Below, piece after piece: positions 58,607-64,000 of a stretch of DNA of 64,000 nucleotides. Origin of the DNA: Chrysophaeum taylorii (taxonomy: Eukaryota > Sar > Pelagophyceae > Pelagomonadales > Pelagomonadaceae). The notes beneath the pieces were generated by a model, which saw only the letters and a program-made list of their open reading frames with translations, was not told the origin of the DNA and did no database searches. The stretch lies in contig JAQMWT010000278.1 of the NCBI GenBank assembly GCA_029834535.1, forward strand, positions 16,616-80,615. Direction: 5' to 3'. Position 1 is the stretch's first letter, and each line of letters begins with the position of its first letter. A program made the position numbers and the translations under genes.

Positions 58607-61015
58607 AAGTTTGGTCAAAAAGTTTGGTGAATTTCTTTCATGTTTGCTCGATTTTGATGTATGATTAAGGAAAAACTCACATGTGTGGTCACTTTCCATA
58701 GAAGTTAGGTCAGTTAAGTTTGGTCACTCCGAAGTTGCATTAAGTTTGATCAATCAACCCTTCAAGTTTGATTAATTCCCTTGTAAGTTTGGTCAACAAG
58801 TTTGATCACTACTCCTCAAACTTCCACAGTATTGACCAAACTTCGGCTTTTTAAATCAAACTTAAGGAGGCTTTTTAAGGGGGCGCGTGAGCGCTTTTGG
58901 TGCGAAAATGCTTTAAAAACGAGAGCTAGGTGCTGCAGCTACGCAGAATCTACCGTGGCGTTACACGCGCGGCATGGACACCCCCCCATGACCGCCTTAG
59001 AAGGAGGTCCGTCCTAAGACAGCACGGCGATACGCAAGGAGAGCGGGCAGCGACACGCGGCCCCGAGAGCAGATTCCCACGGCTTGGCGTACTTAAGCTG
59101 GGCCCATTCTCATACCTTCCATCGTTCGTAGAAGCCACCCAAACCGCGACTCACCACGGTGGTGTTGCCGTGGTTGTGCGTCATTCTTCAACAACAAGCG
59201 GACATAGGACACCAGACTTACACGGTCTGCGTGAGACGGATCACCCCATTCTGCATCCCAAAACTCGAGAGGGAGCGCGTCTTTGATAATCGACTCGGGG
59301 TTGAGAACGCGAAACTCGACGACCTCGAGAAACTGCGCGAGCAACGAACGCCCCTCGAGCACCCAAAGATTGTAGTCCCACACTTGTGCGGGACCGTACA
59401 GGACCACGTTCAGGAGTTCCTCACCGTCGCGTACCCGACCCGGAGTTAGCTGTCCAGCTTGATCATGGGACGGCAACGCGAGCACGTGCCGTTACGCCAG
59501 CATAAACAACTCGCACGACCGTAAGAGAACACCTCCTTATCCTCCTCCTCCTCGCGCATCTCGACAACCCCGCCCTGCCGCAAGATCTCCCCGGGAGCTG
59601 CTGCTGCACCGTCGAGCACTGTACGAGAAAGTCGGCAAATACAAGCTGCGGCGCGAAGGGATGTCAAGACGTCGACAGCCTCGTTCCGGAAGATCGCCGA
59701 CACCACCCCTGTAATTCTAACCCTGTCATCCAGTACGAGTCTAAAATATGACAAGTTTGATGTGATTGTTCGAAATTTGATCACACCAAATTGAATGCCT
59801 CCAAGTTTGACCATACACACGCATCAACATGCGAACACTCGCAGAACAACATATACAAACAAGGCCTGCGCAAGACAACGCTGATACGACGCTGTTTCGT
59901 CGCCCAAGATTATTCGGATGCGCCTTATTAGTTCGATGTTTATAACAGACTACAGCGAACGATCCCGGTTCGTCATCTCGTGCCTTTAGCGGATGACATT
60001 GTTGCAGATGTCTATCAAACGCATATGCCGAGAAGAGCCGCCTGACTGACTAACTAACTAACTTCAGACCTCTCCCGAGCATGGGAGCCAGGCCGGACCG
60101 GCAGGAGCCGGTACGGAATCACGGAGGAAAATCACGCAGTTGGGGCAGAGGCGAGGGACGAGGACGGACTTGTTGATGGTGGACCGCCACTGCGCCGTCT
60201 TGTGCGAGGTCGTGCAAAAGCGTCGCAGGCCGCGGACGTGTTGGTCCACGAACAATCGACCTGTCCGTCGCGCTCTGCCCAACCCAACCGAGTGCTAACC
60301 GGCCAGCGAGCCGCCTGACTTGCCCTCCATAAAGCCCTTGATGAGGACCGACACGGCCTCGCAGAAGTGCTTCGCGCGATAGCTGGATCTTTGTCGGCAA
60401 GAAGGTTCGGAGCAGGTGTGCCTTTTAGCACACGCGACGGTATTTTCTACTTGCACATCACAACGAGCAGCACGCACATAAACGCTGCATCTTGCATATA
60501 GCACTTGAACGACAGCGCTGTCGCGCTGTAGACCATGTTGTACACGCCGTCAACTTGCCGCCCGTGTCGAACATCATCTGCTGCAAGTCGGCCTCGAGAA
60601 CACACCTGCTGAACTTGGCATCTTGGTCAGATCGAGTAAAGTGGAGCCTCGTATTTGCGCGCTCTGAGCTGCGACAGCGTACTCGGCGATCTCTCATAGT
60701 CGTTTACCTTCGCCTGGGCACGCGACTTCTTGTTTTCTTTCTCGGCGTCGTGGTCAACCGACGTCGGCGTGTTACCACCACGCTCCCGCTCGACCTGAGC
60801 GAAGCCCGCATCGATACCGTGTTCGTTTCGAAGTCGAAGGACGATCCGGAGTCACAGCGCGACGTCCAGAACCGCTGAAAGCTTGATCACGGCGGGCCTT
60901 GTTTTGTCATCGAACCGTATGTTTGCTCTCTGAGAGTACAAGTTTAGTCAACCAAGAGACGGATTGACCAAACTTAAGTGACCAAACTTGTTGAAGGTTT
61001 ACGGTGACCAAACTT
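58607..61015. mobile_element. DNA-transposon-like unit with inverted subterminal repeats
   Basis: The left edge (58607-58870) carries repeated AAGTTTGGTCA and variants (58607-58617, 58716-58726, several AAGTTTGATCA). The right edge (60945-61015) carries the inverse TGACCAAACTT at least three times, ending at 61005-61015. A third cluster lies at 59750-59815. Inverted subterminal repeats of this kind surround transposase-binding sites in hAT and similar elements. No long terminal inverted repeat beyond about 11 bp is visible and no intact transposase is encoded. One minus frame (59485-59093, VVLYGPAQVWDYNLWVLEGR) looks protein-like but is unrecognised. A LINE copy is inserted at 60050-60307. 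Confidence 0.5.
60050..60307 (-). mobile_element. 5'-truncated LINE copy 4 with target duplication
   Basis: A 258-bp minus-oriented copy with tail CTAACTAACTAA at the left. It is flanked by a 13-bp direct repeat GAGCCGCCTGACT at 60037-60049 and 60308-60320. Its sequence is closely similar to the copies at 4857 and 48748 (shared GGAGCCAGGCCGGACCGGCA block). It sits inside the transposon-like unit at 58607-61015, so that unit was there first. Confidence 0.85.
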
Positions 61016-61505
61016 ATATGGTGGTTGGAAACTTGACTTTTCCCTTATTATTATTATTATTCTTATTTTTTCCTCGTCGTGTCTGCTGTACTGACGTCGT
61101 CTTCTTCACCACCACCACCACACGCCGAGCGTTGCGCTGCGGCTGCTGGGGTTTTGTTCCGCATGAAACGCACCGCGAGCTGAGGATGGAAAGTCTAGCG
61201 CACAGAGGGGGGTGGATGAACGACCGCGGACAACCTATACTACGGAGCGCATACGTATATCGTAGCTCGATCGGCGCACAACAACAACAACAACAACAAC
61301 AACCTGGTCGCTAACGGTGCCCAACTATCACTACCGACTCATTACTATCGATAACAACAAACTCCTTTTCGTGCCTGCCTCGAGTCTCGAGTCTCGCGGA
61401 ATGGTGGCTGGCCAACGTGACGATGATGCCGATGTGGTGCGCGTGTGGTCTTCCGATTCGGTCGCGGGCCTGCGAGCCTGAAAACCTGCCGGCCTGAGAA
61501 AGCGA
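61016..61505. other. Spacer with (ACA)n repeat
   Basis: It contains an ACA run at 61277-61302 and no supported gene. It is the 3' flank of the mTERF gene. Confidence 0.55.
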
Positions 61506-62912
61506 TCAGCGACTAACCGCGGGTGACGACGCGGGCGCCGGCAAAGTCGCGCGAGGCTTTCGCGAAGCACCGCCGCGACGAGACGACGGACGTCTAGCGA
61601 GGAGCTCGTCAAATGCCTCGTCCGACAAACTATCACGGTCCAACACGAGGTGTAGGGGCTTGCCCAATCGCCGGCAGAGCTCTACTCGCGGACGGTAGCG
61701 CTTTTCGAGGCTGTATCCGAGCAAAACTGGACGAGACACCACCTTTTCCCGCAACGTCGCGTCCGAGAGCGAGAGCTCCTCCTGCAAAAATGCAAGTTTC
61801 GGCTCGAGGTTGGCTTCGTAGCTGTAGCCGAGCACGGTTGGCAGCCGCAGCACGATCCTCTTAAGCTCGGCCTCGCTCAGTCCCAGGCGTCGCTGCAGCG
61901 CCGCCAGCGAAGGCTCGACGTTACCCTCGTAGCTGTAGCCGAGGACGGAAGACAGCCGTAGCACAACCTTCTTGAGCTCGGCCTCGCTCAGCCCCAATCG
62001 TCGTCGCAACGCCGCCAACGACGGCTCGATATTCGCCTCGTAGCTGTAACTTAGAGCCTGCGGGAGCCGGAGAATTACCTTCTTCAGCTCCTCTTCGCTC
62101 AGTCCCAGTCGTTCCTTCAGCACCGTCAACGACGGCTCGACGTTTGTCTCGTAGCTATAACAAAGCATCTTTGGAAACCGCACCACGACCTTCCGGAGCT
62201 CTGCCTCGCTCAGTCCGAGCCGCGACTGCGTCGCCGCCAACATCGGCTCGAGCGTGGCCTCGTAGCTAAAGCTGAACGCAGATGGCGCCCCCAGGACCAC
62301 TTTCTTCAGCTCTGCCGTGCTCAGCCCGAGCCGCCTCTGCAACGCCGTCAGCGACAACTCAACGCTGGCCTCGGAACTATAGCTCGCGAGGTGCGGAAGT
62401 CGCAGGACGAGCTTCTTGAGCTCGGCACCTCTCAGTCCAAGCCTTTGCTGCAACGCCGCGAGCGACGGCTCGACTTGAGCCTCGTAGCTGCAGTTGAGCA
62501 CGTTTGGCGTCGCTAGCGCAACCTTCTTCAGCTCGGCGTTGCTCAGCCCAAGCCTTTGCTGCAACGCCGCGAGCGACGGCTCGACTTGAGCCTCGTAGCT
62601 GCAGTTGAGCACGTTTGGCGTCGCCAGCGCGACCCGCTTGAGCTCGGCGTTGCTCAGTCCAAGCCGACGCTGCAACGCATCGCACACAGCTTCTGCTTGC
62701 TCAGGAAAACATCGCTCGCGCAATTCCGCTTCCAAGCTCGAGGCCTCCACAGCGGCGGAACACTCGAAACGAGACGAGGCAAAGTCGGCGACGCTGCCGC
62801 ACCGCACAACTTGTGAGCGCTGCTTCTGCACCGCCGGGCGCAAGCCCTGCAAAAGCGCGCGTGTTGCAACGATAAGCGACATGGTGGCAACTCCCGAGCC
62901 ACCACCCATCAC
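61506..62912 (-). CDS. mTERF family protein with nine repeats
   Basis: A 468-residue protein; the Met at 62882 (MSLIVATRALLQGLRPAVQK) gives a neat organelle-targeting peptide and may be the true start. From about residue 90, nine repeats of 36 residues follow, each of the form LGLSEAELKKVVLRLPxVLG(Y)SYEANVEPSL. This is the mTERF motif that builds a helical solenoid binding nucleic acid in mitochondria or plastids. Repeats one and two are nearly identical at the DNA level (both contain SNAELK and ATPNVLNCSYEAQVEPSL), showing recent internal duplication. The C-terminal repeat (LSDATLREKVVSRPVLLGYS) is the most divergent, as is usual. The tail (RRPSSRRGGASRKP) is basic. It probably acts in organelle transcription termination, splicing or ribosome assembly. 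Confidence 0.92.
   Translation of the reverse strand: MMGGGSGVATMSLIVATRALLQGLRPAVQKQRSQVVRCGSVADFASSRFECSAAVEASSLEAELRERCFPEQAEAVCDALQRRLGLSNAELKRVALATPNVLNCSYEAQVEPSLAALQQRLGLSNAELKKVALATPNVLNCSYEAQVEPSLAALQQRLGLRGAELKKLVLRLPHLASYSSEASVELSLTALQRRLGLSTAELKKVVLGAPSAFSFSYEATLEPMLAATQSRLGLSEAELRKVVVRFPKMLCYSYETNVEPSLTVLKERLGLSEEELKKVILRLPQALSYSYEANIEPSLAALRRRLGLSEAELKKVVLRLSSVLGYSYEGNVEPSLAALQRRLGLSEAELKRIVLRLPTVLGYSYEANLEPKLAFLQEELSLSDATLREKVVSRPVLLGYSLEKRYRPRVELCRRLGKPLHLVLDRDSLSDEAFDELLARRPSSRRGGASRKPRATLPAPASSPAVSR
62440..62655 (-). repeat. Two nearly identical 108-bp mTERF repeat units
   Basis: The DNA for repeats one and two of the mTERF gene is almost the same over 108 bp each, while the other seven repeats have diverged. 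This indicates duplication by slippage or unequal crossover. Confidence 0.8.
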
Positions 62913-63009
62913 CGTTCTTGCAGCGAGGTTAAGGTTAATAAGACGTCAACGTTGGCAGTTCTCGCACAAAACCTTTTTTTTTAAGTCGCGTGGCTCACCA
63001 CACGACGTG

Positions 63010-63245
63010 AGAAACTAAACCAACGGGATGGATACCCGTAGCCACGTATCCCGGCTCCCAAGCCTTTCCCGGCCGCGCGGTGGAGCGTTGGTCGAGGCTG
63101 CGACCGCGACGCACCGGATTGGCCGCCCCATATTCTTCCTCGGCGTGTATTCTGAGAGCGCCAGCGCCTGCTCCTGCAGAAACGCTAGCTTGGGCTCGAG
63201 GATGTTTGCGTCTTAGCTGAAGCCTCGCCAGGACCGTTGGCATGA
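63010..63245 (-). pseudogene. Truncated mTERF relic
   Basis: Just upstream of the mTERF gene, the minus strand reads MPTVLARLQL at 63243 and, in the next frame, NILEPKLAFLQEQALALSEY. This parallels the end of the intact gene (LPTVLGYSYEANLEPKLAFL then QEELSLSD). The upstream repeats and the proper C-terminus are absent and a frameshift separates the two blocks. It is a decayed partial duplicate of the neighbouring gene or of another member of the family. Confidence 0.6.
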
Positions 63246-63868
63246 CGAACGAAGGATCATACTAGCGGCGACACCAAGAAGCGCGTAGCGTGTTCAGCAC
63301 CAGCAACGAGACCAGTCTAGAACCCAAGCTAGCACGCAAGCGGCTGAAGCAGCGGCAGCTTATAAGTAAGTGACGTGACTTCAGCAGAACTCAAAAAAAG
63401 TCGTGGCGTTAGAGAAATAGGCGCTCAACCTCGAACCGTCGTCGCTGGAGGCGATAAAGGGGCGATTCGTGCTATAGACTAGACCGAGCTCAAGAAGAAG
63501 GTTGTGCTACGGCTCCAACACGAACCTTCTCTGTGTTACATCGTGCCGTCACTGGCGTCGTCTCTCGAGCGAGGCGGCTCGGGCTGACCGAGGGAGCGTC
63601 GCGAGTGATACTGTGCGGCGACTTCTCTAAACCTCGACTCGCCGTAACGCATCGTACACGTGGCATGCCATGTGGACGGACGGACGGACGGACGGACGGA
63701 GGGTGTGAGTTTGTTTGTCTTGCTTTTCGTATCGAGGGAAGTGCGTTCAAGGCGCGCGATGTCCATATGGAGAATCGGCGACCGATTTTTCGACGTGTAC
63801 CCCGGCGACTTGACAAACCCCAATCAACCCCTCTTTTGCAAGGTTATTATTCTGCCACTGTTGATTCA
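63246..63868. other. Spacer with (ACGG)n repeat
   Basis: It contains an ACGG/CGGA run at 63673-63701 and short open frames on the minus strand only; no gene recognised. Confidence 0.5.
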
Positions 63869-64000
63869 TCACAGTGGCAGCAGCAACATGGGGGTCGCGG
63901 TGCGCACAAAGACCTGGAAGAGGAGATGGTTGTCGTGGGAACAGGGCGTGGCCGAGTGGAGCATCTTGCGGTTATCGAAGAAGAGGACGTCGCCCTGTTG
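63869..64000 (-). CDS. TauD/TfdA-like Fe(II)/2-oxoglutarate dioxygenase, C-terminal end only
   Basis: The last 43 codons of a gene that continues beyond the window. The sequence QQGDVLFFDNRKMLHSATPC followed by HLLFQVFVRTATP has the layout of the end of the double-stranded beta-helix in TauD-type enzymes: GD..ffDN..., the His that is the last iron ligand (in MLHSAT), and the distal Arg (VFVRTATP) that binds 2-oxoglutarate. The substrate cannot be judged from this fragment. Stop codon at 63869-63871. Confidence 0.6.
   Translation of the reverse strand, partial: QQGDVLFFDNRKMLHSATPCSHDNHLLFQVFVRTATPMLLLPL

Noticed and set aside
1-64000. CRISPR arrays, rRNA genes, bacterial operons.
   Set aside because: No spaced direct repeats of CRISPR type, no rRNA-like sequence and no Shine-Dalgarno/operon layout were seen; the microsatellites explain the repeats present.

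Overview
The window looks like a gene-dense nuclear contig of a eukaryotic microbe, most likely an alga of the stramenopile type (pelagophyte-like; a haptophyte is not excluded). The reasons are eukaryote-only families (mTERF repeats, mitoribosomal DAP3/mS29, two-pore K+ channel, SerRS with a WHEP domain, carnosine N-methyltransferase, DUF4116 repeats, many small sulfotransferases), GC-rich coding sequence with strong third-position bias against AT-richer spacers, abundant microsatellites, non-LTR retrotransposons, and a few very short GT-AG introns (39, 40, 48 and 48 nt). Most genes are single-exon. No bacterial operon signals, tRNA, rRNA or CRISPR were seen. The assignment to a lineage is inference.

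Layout. 1-9.1 kb is accessory: a decayed minus-strand ORF (2.45-4.36 kb) and a hAT-type DNA transposon (4648-7373) with 14-bp terminal inverted repeats and a broken transposase, itself hit by a LINE fragment. 9.1-10.1 kb is a CaMK-like kinase. 11.4-14.2 kb holds non-LTR retrotransposon pieces. 14.7-28.1 kb is a carbohydrate/sulfation neighbourhood: a GH99-type endomannosidase, four sulfotransferases (two as a head-to-head pair sharing a 66-bp promoter with a palindromic G-box, two tail-to-tail 9 bp apart), a DXD-type glycosyltransferase, an RBR-like ubiquitin ligase, an N,N-dimethylformamidase-like secreted protein and a PfkB sugar kinase. 29-37.9 kb is housekeeping and signalling: SerRS with extra C-terminal domains, a retroelement remnant, a Ser-for-Cys dual-specificity (pseudo)phosphatase, a broken cyclic-nucleotide phosphodiesterase, DUF3228 and a cupin/JmjC oxygenase. 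38-42.5 kb is decayed, mobile-element-like sequence. 42.5-47.5 kb is a compact block: DUF4116, a TPR membrane protein, mS29/DAP3, a type II membrane protein and a prostaglandin E synthase 2-like protein. 47.5-50.8 kb is accessory with a clean LINE insertion. 50.8-58.4 kb: a membrane-anchored JmjC-like protein with a periodic cysteine rod, an orphan protein, carnosine N-methyltransferase and a two-pore K+ channel. 58.6-61.0 kb is a DNA-transposon-like unit carrying another LINE insertion. 61.5-64 kb: a nine-repeat mTERF gene, a truncated mTERF relic and the end of a TauD-like dioxygenase.

One LINE family is present in four 5'-truncated copies (4857-4993, 11462-11865, 48748-49079, 60050-60307). 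All carry a (GTTA)n-type 3' tail and all have recognisable target-site duplications, so insertion order can be read directly. Several other genes are broken by frameshifts. The sulfotransferase/glycosylation cluster could supply enzymes for building or editing a sulfated cell-surface glycan; that is an inference from gene content and clustering only.
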